In this document: positions 19,462 to 27,115 of the stretch, in pieces
Layout of the letters: every line of letters starts with the position of its first letter
How positions within the stretch are numbered: position 1 is the stretch's first letter
DNA from: Calditrichota bacterium
Lineage (GTDB): Bacteria; Zhuqueibacterota; Zhuqueibacteria; Zhuqueibacterales; Geothermadaptataceae
Assembly: GCA_008501765.1 (NCBI GenBank)
Contig: QQUE01000013.1
Span: 1 to 64,000 of the forward strand
Length of the DNA: 64,000 nucleotides
Reading direction: 5' to 3'
Position numbers and translations under genes: made by a program
Notes under the pieces: model-generated
What the model saw: only the letters and a program-made list of their open reading frames with translations
Told to the model about the DNA's origin: nothing
Database searches by the model: none

Positions 19462-20290
19462 TTTTTCCTTCCTTCTTAAAAAAAGAGATGAGTATTTCGA
19501 TGAAAATTTTTTGCTGTTCAAAGTGTAAATTGTGCCCGGCGGCGCGAATAATTTGATGACGGCCGTCTGGCAATTTCTCATTTATTTCCCTATTAATATT
19601 TTCAAATTTCTTATCCAGGTCACCAGTGAGAAGCAAAACCGGGTTGGTAATATTATGCAATTCGGGCCATAAATTGGGCATCACACCGGTGCCCATTTTC
19701 CGGAGCGAAAAGATGAGACCTTCGGTGTAAACCGTTTGGCGTACCTTTTTCAGATGGCCCAGTCGCTCATGTTTTCGCAAGCTACCAAACAGCGGCAAAG
19801 TATACCAATAATCCAGAAAATCCTGAAATGGCAACGATTCTAATTTCTGTGCAATTTCGGCATCCTGTTTTATTCGCTGTTGTTTTTCGGCGTCAGTTTG
19901 CAGACCCGGAGATGCTGATTCGAGTACAATTTTATCGAAAAATTTCTGGTAATGTGCCGCGAGATAAAATCCCAACCTGCCGCCCATGGAATAGCCAACC
20001 AAATGTGTCGTGTGAATTCGTAATTCTTTTAATAAATGGATAATGTTTTCAGCACAAACGGGCATCGTATAACCGGATTTGGGTAAATCTCTGCTTTCGC
20101 CGTGACCAGGCAAATCCACCAGCAAGCAACAGTAGTTTTTCGACAAAATCTCCGCCACTGAAAACCAATCCCGCGCCGAACCTAAAAATCCATGCAGAAA
20201 AATAATAACAGGATTTCGGCGATTTCCAAATAAAAAATAACTTAATCCGGATTGTGATTGACCTGATAAAAATGTGGGCGCGGAAGGCAT
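19448..20290 (-). CDS. menH: 2-succinyl-6-hydroxy-2,4-cyclohexadiene-1-carboxylate synthase
   Basis: The 280-residue protein is an alpha/beta hydrolase. [10 protein letters not shown] gives the oxyanion region, [11 protein letters not shown] the nucleophile elbow with Ser, and [10 protein letters not shown] the late catalytic His. In menaquinone synthesis MenH removes pyruvate from the MenD product. The ATG at 20290 starts one base after the menD stop with an AGGA ribosome site. The family is hard to tell from general hydrolases by sequence alone; the position between menD and menB decides the call. Confidence 0.88.
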   Translation of the reverse strand: MPSAPTFLSGQSQSGLSYFLFGNRRNPVIIFLHGFLGSARDWFSVAEILSKNYCCLLVDLPGHGESRDLPKSGYTMPVCAENIIHLLKELRIHTTHLVGYSMGGRLGFYLAAHYQKFFDKIVLESASPGLQTDAEKQQRIKQDAEIAQKLESLPFQDFLDYWYTLPLFGSLRKHERLGHLKKVRQTVYTEGLIFSLRKMGTGVMPNLWPELHNITNPVLLLTGDLDKKFENINREINEKLPDGRHQIIRAAGHNLHFEQQKIFIEILISFFKKEGKNERN

Positions 20291-20291
20291 A

Positions 20292-22055
20292 TTAATCCTG
20301 GAAAAATTTATCGACGCTGGCAGCCACTTGTTTTTGAAGTTTCCGGTGGAGCTGCCAATTTTTATCCCGGCTGGTCTCAACTTCGATTATTGCAGATTTT
20401 GTCGATGCGACAAATAATTGATAGGATTCGACGAACGCATCATGCGTGGTCACGCATTTATAATCCAGTGAAAACATTTGTGCAGCCCGCTGAAAATTGA
20501 GGGAATGCGGCGTGCCAAAAAACGGTTCAAAATGCTCAGTGGTTTGCGCGACGGGTAAGAAATTAAATATGCCCCCACCGTGATTATTGCTGATAATTGT
20601 AATGATTTGTTCGTGCGTCTGCGAAAGTAAATAAAATGAATTGAGATCGTGCAATGTTGCCAAGTCTCCAATCAGGACGGTAACTGGAGTGTGCAGTCCG
20701 GCAGCGAACCCGACAGCCGTCGCTAAATTGCCATCGATACCGCTGGCACCGCGGTTGGCTGCAATTTTAATATTTTTACCCGGGAGGCCGGCGACCGTAT
20801 TCATATCCCGGATCGGCATGCTGTTGCCGAGAAATAATCCGCTGTTTTCCGGGATGATTTCAGACAAAGTTCGTGCAAGAAATAGTTCGTTTAATTCTAC
20901 CATTTTTTCAAAATAACTGGTAAGATGGCTGGCGGTCAGGGAATGGGCAGCATTTATTTTTTCTGGTGGCTGCGAGAAAATAAGGTGGCTTTGCAGTGAT
21001 TCACAAAATACGGCGACCGGCAGCTCGAAACGCAACGATATTTTATGATTTTCGTCGCGGCGAAACGGATGGTTGGCAACCAATATATAATTTTCCAAGT
21101 CCGCATGTGCGATAAATTGCGCCAGTTTTTTAGAAACAAGACGGTCGCCGAGCTGAATTACGGTATCGGGTTTAAAATTTCCAATAAATTCTTCTGAATA
21201 GAGCAATTGGTCAAAAAATGGCAGAAACGGTTCGTCAAGGTTTTGCAGGCGCAGGCCGGATTGGATATCCAATGCCACTGGCCAGTTCAATTCCCGGCAA
21301 AATTTTACTGCAGACTGCTGATCTTTTTCACTGCGCATCTCGCCTAAAATAACCAAACCTGAAATAGATGAATTGATGCTTATAGCCGCTTTTTTTACTG
21401 AATCCGGTGACATCTTGCACTCGCCCGGCACGTAACTGGTAAACGGGCTTGTTGCGTCAAGCCATTTTTCAAGCCCTGCGAAATCAACCCGATTTACAGT
21501 ATCATTTTCAAGCGGCGCTAATGGTTCACGAAACATGCAGTTGAGATGCACCGGGCCGGCAGGATTTCGAGTGGCCTGATAAATAGCCTGATCGATGGTT
21601 GTGAGCACAAATTGTGGCGTAATTTCAAGTGTCGGGCAGGGCAGATCAAAGTGCCAGCGAATATAATCTCCATAGATATTTGGCTGGCTGATGGTTTGGT
21701 TGGCCCCGGTATCCCGTAATTCTGCAGGCCGGTCTGCAGACAGAATTATGAGTGGAATATTTGCAGCAGCAGCTTCGACTACCGCGGGCAGAAAGTTAGC
21801 TACGGCGGTGCCGGAAGTGCAAATAAGAACTGCTGGCTTGCCCGTCGCGCGTGCAAAACCGGTTGCGAAATAAGCGGCTGCGCGCTCGTCATAAAATAGA
21901 GAAGTTTTCGCCCATTTATTGTTCGCGGCGGCGAGGGTTAGCGGGGTTGAGCGTGAACCCGGGGAAATACAAAATTGGTCGACACCGTTGCGTACCAGCT
22001 CTTCGACGAGCAAATTGCACCACAGGGCATTCAAATTTGCTGATGAGCGTATCAT
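20292..22055 (-). CDS. menD: 2-succinyl-5-enolpyruvyl-6-hydroxy-3-cyclohexene-1-carboxylate synthase
   Basis: The 587-residue thiamine-diphosphate enzyme adds the succinyl group from 2-oxoglutarate to isochorismate. The N-terminal pyrimidine-binding domain has ISPGSRSTPLTLAA and the conserved Glu of YDERAAAYFATGFAR. The C-terminal cofactor motif begins IGDLATLHDLNSF, with SNNHGGGIFNFLP after it. ATGA overlaps with menF upstream, and menH follows after one base, so the genes are translationally coupled. Confidence 0.95.
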   Translation of the reverse strand: MIRSSANLNALWCNLLVEELVRNGVDQFCISPGSRSTPLTLAAANNKWAKTSLFYDERAAAYFATGFARATGKPAVLICTSGTAVANFLPAVVEAAAANIPLIILSADRPAELRDTGANQTISQPNIYGDYIRWHFDLPCPTLEITPQFVLTTIDQAIYQATRNPAGPVHLNCMFREPLAPLENDTVNRVDFAGLEKWLDATSPFTSYVPGECKMSPDSVKKAAISINSSISGLVILGEMRSEKDQQSAVKFCRELNWPVALDIQSGLRLQNLDEPFLPFFDQLLYSEEFIGNFKPDTVIQLGDRLVSKKLAQFIAHADLENYILVANHPFRRDENHKISLRFELPVAVFCESLQSHLIFSQPPEKINAAHSLTASHLTSYFEKMVELNELFLARTLSEIIPENSGLFLGNSMPIRDMNTVAGLPGKNIKIAANRGASGIDGNLATAVGFAAGLHTPVTVLIGDLATLHDLNSFYLLSQTHEQIITIISNNHGGGIFNFLPVAQTTEHFEPFFGTPHSLNFQRAAQMFSLDYKCVTTHDAFVESYQLFVASTKSAIIEVETSRDKNWQLHRKLQKQVAASVDKFFQD

Positions 22056-23467
22056 CGCGAGGTGATGGCTTTCATAAAATTGGCAATTTTATTTTCGATT
22101 TCTTCCCATTCGCTGGCCGCCACGGAACCTTCCACGATTCCGGCACCGGAAAATAATGAGAGTTGATTGTTCCGAACCAATCCGGAGCGAATGGCAACGA
22201 CAAATTCTGCTTCATTTTGTGAAATATAACCAACTGGTGCAGCGTACCAGCCGCGGTCGAAGTGTTCCAGTTGCCGAATGGCGGCAATCGCCTTTTCTTT
22301 GGGAATCCCACCGACAGCCGGGGTCGGGTGCATGAGTTCGATGATGTGTGCATCGGTAATTCCAGGTGAAAGAATGCCCTGCAACCGGCAACGCAAATGC
22401 TGGACACGCGAGAGTTGCAGCAGGCTTAGCTGATCGTCTGTATCCACCGTCTCACAAATTTCAAGCAAGTTATTTTTGATGCTGTCTAAAACAAATCGAT
22501 GCTCACGAATATCTTTTTCACAAGCCAGCAAGTCGGCGCCAAACTGTTTCGCTTCTGCCGGTGTTGCGCCGCACGGTCTTGTTCCAGCAATCGCTTCACT
22601 TTTAATTTGCAATCCTTTTCGCAAGTAGAGAAGCTCCGGGGAGCCGCCAAGAAAGGCCGAGTTTTCATCAAACTGGAAAAGGAAATAAAAGAGTTTGCTG
22701 TTGGAGTTACGCAGCGTGCTGATCAGTGATACAGAATCGATCTTTTCATCAAACTCGAAAACGGATTTTCTGGCGAGAACAACTTTATCCAGTTGGCGTT
22801 TTTTAAAGGCGTGCAGCGCGGCACTAATATTGGCGTCCCATGCTTCCTCATGCGGAATATCGGTCCTTTTCACAAGAACAGACCTGGATTTCCCGTTTTT
22901 CCCATTTTTGTGGGTTTGAAATTTCTGAGTATCAGCCAGACTTTTTAATATGTACTTTGCTTTTTGCCGGTCATTGAAGTTGCAGATAAGCGAAGTTCCG
23001 TTCTGATCTCTGTGAACTTCGATTGCGGGAATAATGAACCTGTAGGTGCCAAAACTTTGCCATGTTGCATCGTTTTCAAAACATTCGTAAAAGCGAGTTC
23101 CACCGTAAAATCGCAACCCTGGTTGATTTTCAGCCAAAATTTTTTGCAGCCGCTGAAAAAGTGCCGTATAGTCGACATCCGATGTTGCCGAAACCGTGTA
23201 AATTGAGCCTAAACCAGCCATCTCAAATGCCGTGTCGCGGTCAGCCCAGTATATTTTATTTTCGCCTTTTTGATGGCCAAGCCACGCTAAAGGATCCAAA
23301 TCGTGTATGCTGATTTTTATACGGTTAAACGAGAGGGGGGATGCTGTTTGCGGGCGGGCATCAATTTGTTTTGCTATGGCTGCAAGCGCGGATTCAAATG
23401 ATTGGGCCTCACGAAATTGCGGTGCAGTCGTGACATCCTGGTATGTCGGCATGCTATCTTTGTGCAT
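22052..23467 (-). CDS. menF: Isochorismate synthase
   Basis: The 471-residue chorismate-binding enzyme makes isochorismate from chorismate, the entry to the menaquinone branch. The C-terminal catalytic half has AIAGTRPCGATPAEA, LLACEKDIREHRFVLD, MHPTPAVGGIPKEKA and YAAPVGYISQNEAEFVVAIRSG. The divergent N-terminal third is normal for this family. It is the first gene of the leftward operon. Later pathway genes (menC, menE, menA) are not in the window. Confidence 0.92.
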   Translation of the reverse strand: MHKDSMPTYQDVTTAPQFREAQSFESALAAIAKQIDARPQTASPLSFNRIKISIHDLDPLAWLGHQKGENKIYWADRDTAFEMAGLGSIYTVSATSDVDYTALFQRLQKILAENQPGLRFYGGTRFYECFENDATWQSFGTYRFIIPAIEVHRDQNGTSLICNFNDRQKAKYILKSLADTQKFQTHKNGKNGKSRSVLVKRTDIPHEEAWDANISAALHAFKKRQLDKVVLARKSVFEFDEKIDSVSLISTLRNSNSKLFYFLFQFDENSAFLGGSPELLYLRKGLQIKSEAIAGTRPCGATPAEAKQFGADLLACEKDIREHRFVLDSIKNNLLEICETVDTDDQLSLLQLSRVQHLRCRLQGILSPGITDAHIIELMHPTPAVGGIPKEKAIAAIRQLEHFDRGWYAAPVGYISQNEAEFVVAIRSGLVRNNQLSLFSGAGIVEGSVAASEWEEIENKIANFMKAITSR

Positions 23468-23825
23468 TTAAAAATTCAAATTCAGAAATATCTTTTTGCT
23501 ATCAATTCAATCTATTTTAAGAAAATTGCTTTCAGGATACATTTTAGAAAAAATTAAAGTAAGGATTTCTAAACGAAAATGCAACAAGGGCTTTGCAATG
23601 TAAATGGTATCATTTTGAGAAACTTGATTCTCCCCCGACGAACACTTGGTTGCGCATTCGAACGCAGAAATTATTGAGGGGTGTTTTCGAAATCGGCCTG
23701 AATTGCAGTGAATCTCAGGGAGGAAAAATGCCAGTTTAATTTTCAAATAAATTTGCCGGCGCAGGACTATGTGCAAAAATTGTGGCGGTGAAATCACAGA
23801 AATCATTTCTGTGATTTCAAAAAAT
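23468..23825. other. Intergenic region before menF
   Basis: These 358 bases upstream of the men operon have no convincing coding frame. They contain the long palindrome at 23789-23819 next to the end of the STAS gene. I see no clear promoter for menF. Confidence 0.55.
23789..23819. repeat. 31-bp near-perfect palindrome after the STAS gene
   Basis: TGAAATCACAGAAAT is followed after a single base by its exact reverse complement. It lies 6 bases beyond the stop of the leftward STAS gene and may act as its terminator, although no T-run follows in that direction. It could also be a protein site or a cruciform. Confidence 0.6.
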
Positions 23826-24158
23826 TTAGGCCGCCATTGTGGACAGTGCGGTTGTTTGGTTTGGGAAAATCCGCAGAATATTATCCATTTTTGTGAGCTG
23901 TAAAAATTCATGAACGCGGCCGTTGGGGCAGCATATAGAAATTTCGCCAATGCCTTCCACCGCTTCCATGGCTTCGATGATGAAGCCCAGCCCCCGGGTA
24001 TCGATATACAGAATTTCAGATAAATCGAGGAGAATACGGTCGATTCCTGATTTTATAATGGATTGCAATTTATTTGTACAACCGATCGCACCTTCTCTAT
24101 CGAGGCGGCGGGTTATCGGTTTGAGAATAGTGACATTTTCAGTTTTGCGAACAGTCAT
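23826..24158 (-). CDS. STAS-domain protein (anti-sigma factor antagonist-like)
   Basis: The product is about 110 residues and fills one STAS domain. The segment LLDLSEILYIDTRGLGFIIEA matches the region around the phosphorylated Ser of SpoIIAA/RsbV-type proteins (usually DSSGLG); here it reads DTRGLG, with Thr in the target position. Such proteins bind or release an anti-sigma kinase in partner-switching systems. No RsbW-like kinase or PP2C phosphatase is nearby. The ATG at 24158 has a GAAGGA ribosome site; a longer frame to 24251 lacks support. Confidence 0.78.
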   Translation of the reverse strand: MTVRKTENVTILKPITRRLDREGAIGCTNKLQSIIKSGIDRILLDLSEILYIDTRGLGFIIEAMEAVEGIGEISICCPNGRVHEFLQLTKMDNILRIFPNQTTALSTMAA

Positions 24159-24691
24159 CGTTGGTTTCCTTCTACTCCGGTTTCTGGAACAAATAATTAT
24201 CTCAGCAAGGAACACAAATTGGATGCATAATGTTCCCGATATTGGTCTCAAATTGTAATTTTTTTTTGCCGGGTGAGATTTTTGGTCAATTGGCAGATAA
24301 AAATGGATTGAAAAATAGGATGTTTTTTACATTTTTGCAAGAAAAAAAAAGAAAGCTACAGACTCAATATGAAATAAAATTGCCACTGTATTCCGCCATT
24401 TTTCGGGCGGCGGAGAATCCCAGCATTGACAGTCAGGTTGCGGCCAATTTGGTTATGAGTTTTTATTGTTTGTGAAAACAGAACTCAGTCGCTATCTTGC
24501 GACAAAAATAGATGCAGAAAATTAAAATAAATTTGATGAAACCGCAGGTTCCGGTGTAAAAGAAAGTATGTGGAAATATTCTAATCGGGAAAAGCGGAGT
24601 CTGTGAATCCTACGCGACTGATTTTAAACATCGCGTAGGAATTGAGTTTAAAAAGTGCAGTCGGATAAAGTTAAAGCATGAATAAATTGAA
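24159..24691. other. Intergenic region between the STAS gene and the sigma gene
   Basis: These 533 bases between divergent genes have no credible coding frame. They hold a clear 9-bp inverted repeat at 24608-24640, about 50 bases before the sigma factor gene. The promoter of that gene is expected here, but I cannot assign one. Confidence 0.5.
24608..24640. promoter_or_regulatory. Inverted repeat upstream of the ECF sigma gene
   Basis: TCCTACGCG and CGCGTAGGA are exact reverse complements separated by 15 bases. The element ends 51 bases before the GTG of the sigma factor gene, so it may be a regulator site or a hairpin in the leader. Function is unknown. Confidence 0.5.
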
Positions 24692-25279
24692 GTGAAACTG
24701 GCAAAATCCAAAAAAATCGAAGATTTTGAGCTTATAAACAAAGCATGTGCGGGCAACAATGCGGCTTTTGATCAGCTTATGGAAAAATATTTTCCTTTGT
24801 GCTACCGTTTTGCGCGCAAATATGGATTAAGCCCGGAAGACAGTGCTGATGTTCTGCAGGATACATTTATTGCCGCATACAAAGCGCTGGATCGATACAA
24901 TCCAAATTATAAATTTTCTACCTGGATTTTAACTATTTTGCTTAATCGGCTCTCCAACAAGCGCAGGGCATTGCGTCGTGCACGCCGTTATTTTATGCCG
25001 GCAGAAAATGGAAATGTTGAGGAAAATGTACGGTCAAAAATGCATGTTTCAACACCGGAAGACAGTCTTGAAAACACAGAATTACAGCGCCACATAAATC
25101 GGGCAATTCAAAAATTGCCGCAAAAACTGAAATCTGTTTTCATCCTGTTCGAAATCGAGCAATTTAAAATTCGGGAAATTGCAGAAATTTCAGGCATTCC
25201 TGCGGGCACTGTAACCTCACGGTTGCACACCGCCCGCTTGCACTTACGCGCTCAATTGCAGGAATTCTTTAACGCCTAA
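24692..25279 (+). CDS. ECF-type RNA polymerase sigma factor
   Basis: The 195-residue protein has a region 2 domain (about residues 20-90, with DSADVLQDTFIAAYKAL, and KFSTWILTILLNRLSNKRR for promoter melting and -10 contact) and a region 4 helix-turn-helix (about 125-185, FEIEQFKIREIAEISGIPAGTVTSRLHTAR). This is the RpoE/SigW-like class. The start is GTG at 24692, since nearby ATGs are out of frame. It is followed by a membrane anti-sigma candidate and an RseB-like protein, the layout of an envelope-stress system. Autoregulation is likely by analogy, but I cannot point to its own promoter. Confidence 0.92.
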   Translation: MKLAKSKKIEDFELINKACAGNNAAFDQLMEKYFPLCYRFARKYGLSPEDSADVLQDTFIAAYKALDRYNPNYKFSTWILTILLNRLSNKRRALRRARRYFMPAENGNVEENVRSKMHVSTPEDSLENTELQRHINRAIQKLPQKLKSVFILFEIEQFKIREIAEISGIPAGTVTSRLHTARLHLRAQLQEFFNA

Positions 25280-25296
25280 AGTTAGAGGAAAAACCT

Positions 25297-25749
25297 ATGA
25301 ATTTAAAAACTTTTGAAATGGAATTACAGGCCTGGTTAGATGGTTTTAATCCGCAGCTCTCAGCGGAAGCGCAGCAGTTTATGCAACAAAATAGAGCGGC
25401 GCAAAAACTTTACTCTGAGCTCAGGACGATTAAAACGGCCGCTGGAAAATTGATTGATGCGGAGTTAAAACCTCGTGCAATTGGTGCAATTAAAAAAAAT
25501 GTCTGGCACGCATTGCAACCTGAAAATCGATGGTCCGATAAATACACGCGGCCCGCAGTTTTATTAAATTGGCCGCGAACGGCCTCTATGGCCTCCGCAC
25601 TGGCAGCTTGTATTTTTATGATCGTCTGGCTCTGGCCGTCAGGGCAGCCAACATCCGTTGAGCAGGAATATGCTTTTTACCTTGAAGAACACCATATGGC
25701 CTCGGGTGATTTGCTTGCTGCGGAAATTGTGTTAAGTGATTTAAAATAG
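25297..25749 (+). CDS. Putative membrane anti-sigma factor
   Basis: The 150-residue protein has a cytoplasmic helical N-terminal part, one membrane segment (about residues 97-114) and a short acidic C-terminal part outside. It lies 17 bases after the sigma gene and immediately before an RseB-like gene, the position of RseA-type anti-sigma factors. The zinc HxxxCxxC signature of the common ZAS class is absent, and I see no direct resemblance to RseA, so the call rests mostly on topology and context. Confidence 0.6.
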   Translation: MNLKTFEMELQAWLDGFNPQLSAEAQQFMQQNRAAQKLYSELRTIKTAAGKLIDAELKPRAIGAIKKNVWHALQPENRWSDKYTRPAVLLNWPRTASMASALAACIFMIVWLWPSGQPTSVEQEYAFYLEEHHMASGDLLAAEIVLSDLK

Positions 25750-25760
25750 TGATATTAAAG

Positions 25761-26900
25761 ATGAAAAAATATTGGATTAAATTTTCAATCAGATTGCTTG
25801 TCAGTTTTGTTGTTACAGCACCAAATGGAATGATTGGCGCTGAAAAACTCACAGAATCTGATGCACGAATTTTACTGCAAAAATTGCAAATGGCAACTGA
25901 AAACAGCGCTGTTTCGGGTATTTATAACGTGCAGGAACAGCTGCGAGATGGCGAAAAAAATACCGGTTGGCAGATTTATGTGTGGCCGGATAATCGGGCG
26001 GTTTATAAATTTATTCCGGCGGCAGATGATAGCGCAGCACCCCTTATCATTCGCGATGGCGATGACTTATTTTTTAAATCGAGTGATGGAGATTCGCGCC
26101 GTGGTTTAAAACGCCGATTTCACCATTGGTACCACAATCAGCGATTATTTATCGATCCGGAATTATTAGCCCAAAATTATACATTTGAAACCGAGGTGGG
26201 ACCGGAATACCTTGGCCGGGCGACGCAAAGCCTGATAATTTCTTCCGCTTACGAAGGCCGTATGGCAGTGGCGATGCTTTTTGACCGCGAGATAAAATTC
26301 ATTTATCGGACTGATATTAATATCCCATCCAAATCCGGCAAACAACTTTCTCGCAGTCAATTTTGGCAGAATGTTGATCACAGCATTCCGGATTCAACGA
26401 TTTTTTTCGAAGCCAAAAAAGGGACGAAAATTTTCAAAAAACGAAAGCAAGTGCCAACACATTTTTCCAATTTAACAGAATTTTTAGCCGAACACGATGG
26501 CAATTTTCTCTTGCCTAAACATTTACCAACCGGATTTAAATTACACATGATTCGCCGGCTTGATCGCAACGATAATAAAATACTCCATTTTTTATATACC
26601 GATGGTTTGAGCACTATATCTATGTTTCAAGAGTCTCATGGTAAAGAATCCCAGCGCAGCGGTAAACGAAAGCCGAAGGCACTGCTTTCATTTGTCAATG
26701 GAGAATTCGAGGGCCTGCGATTCCGGCTGATGAGTGAGCTCTCACGTGCGGAATTGCTGAAAATAGAAAAAAGCTTGTTTGTGGTAAAAAGGCAGGATAA
26801 AAATCCTTTTTTGCTGTCGATGGCAGGAATTGCTTTAATTATAATGCTCAATATCATCTTTTGGATTTGGTACGCAAAAAGAAACAGTCTGCATTTTTAA
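25761..26900 (+). CDS. RseB/MucB-like envelope-stress sensor with C-terminal membrane anchor
   Basis: The product is about 379 residues with an N-terminal signal sequence. A LolA-like N-terminal domain resembles MucB (about 30-200), and a C-terminal domain has the RseB-like pattern LPTGFKLHMIRR then YTDGLSTISMFQ (about 255-300). In proteobacteria RseB binds RseA and shields it from proteolysis until lipid or outer-membrane stress. This one ends with a membrane segment (about 345-365) and a basic tail, unlike soluble RseB. The ATG at 25761 is preferred; a GTG at 25749 overlaps the upstream stop. Confidence 0.72.
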   Translation: MKKYWIKFSIRLLVSFVVTAPNGMIGAEKLTESDARILLQKLQMATENSAVSGIYNVQEQLRDGEKNTGWQIYVWPDNRAVYKFIPAADDSAAPLIIRDGDDLFFKSSDGDSRRGLKRRFHHWYHNQRLFIDPELLAQNYTFETEVGPEYLGRATQSLIISSAYEGRMAVAMLFDREIKFIYRTDINIPSKSGKQLSRSQFWQNVDHSIPDSTIFFEAKKGTKIFKKRKQVPTHFSNLTEFLAEHDGNFLLPKHLPTGFKLHMIRRLDRNDNKILHFLYTDGLSTISMFQESHGKESQRSGKRKPKALLSFVNGEFEGLRFRLMSELSRAELLKIEKSLFVVKRQDKNPFLLSMAGIALIIMLNIIFWIWYAKRNSLHF

Positions 26901-26943
26901 TGTTGATCAAAATCTAACCTGATCTAATCATAAATTGGGTAAA

Positions 26944-26996
26944 ATGTGCCTGGCACTTAGTTAAATTTATAAAAATCAACGAAGTGCCAGGCACAT
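26944..26996. repeat. Intergenic REP-like hairpin
   Basis: ATGTGCCTGGCACTT and AAGTGCCAGGCACAT are exact reverse complements separated by 23 bases; each arm also contains the self-complementary-looking GTGCCTGGCAC word. Such words are common in REP-type extragenic palindromes. It lies between the sigma cassette and the efflux operon, 44 bases after the RseB-like stop, and could terminate transcription. Confidence 0.7.
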
Positions 26997-27115
26997 CCTC
27001 TGCGCTTTTTGAATCATTCAGGCTAAAAAGATTTTTGTGAATTTTGGAAATAAGAACTTCTAAAAAATAGATTACTAATGAAATATTTTAAAGGTGAATA
27101 ACGGATTCTGAAGAA

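Noticed and set aside
23507-23950. A 147-codon minus-strand frame running into the STAS gene
   Set aside because: It overlaps the STAS gene in another frame, contains the palindrome, and its product has no family resemblance or ribosome site.
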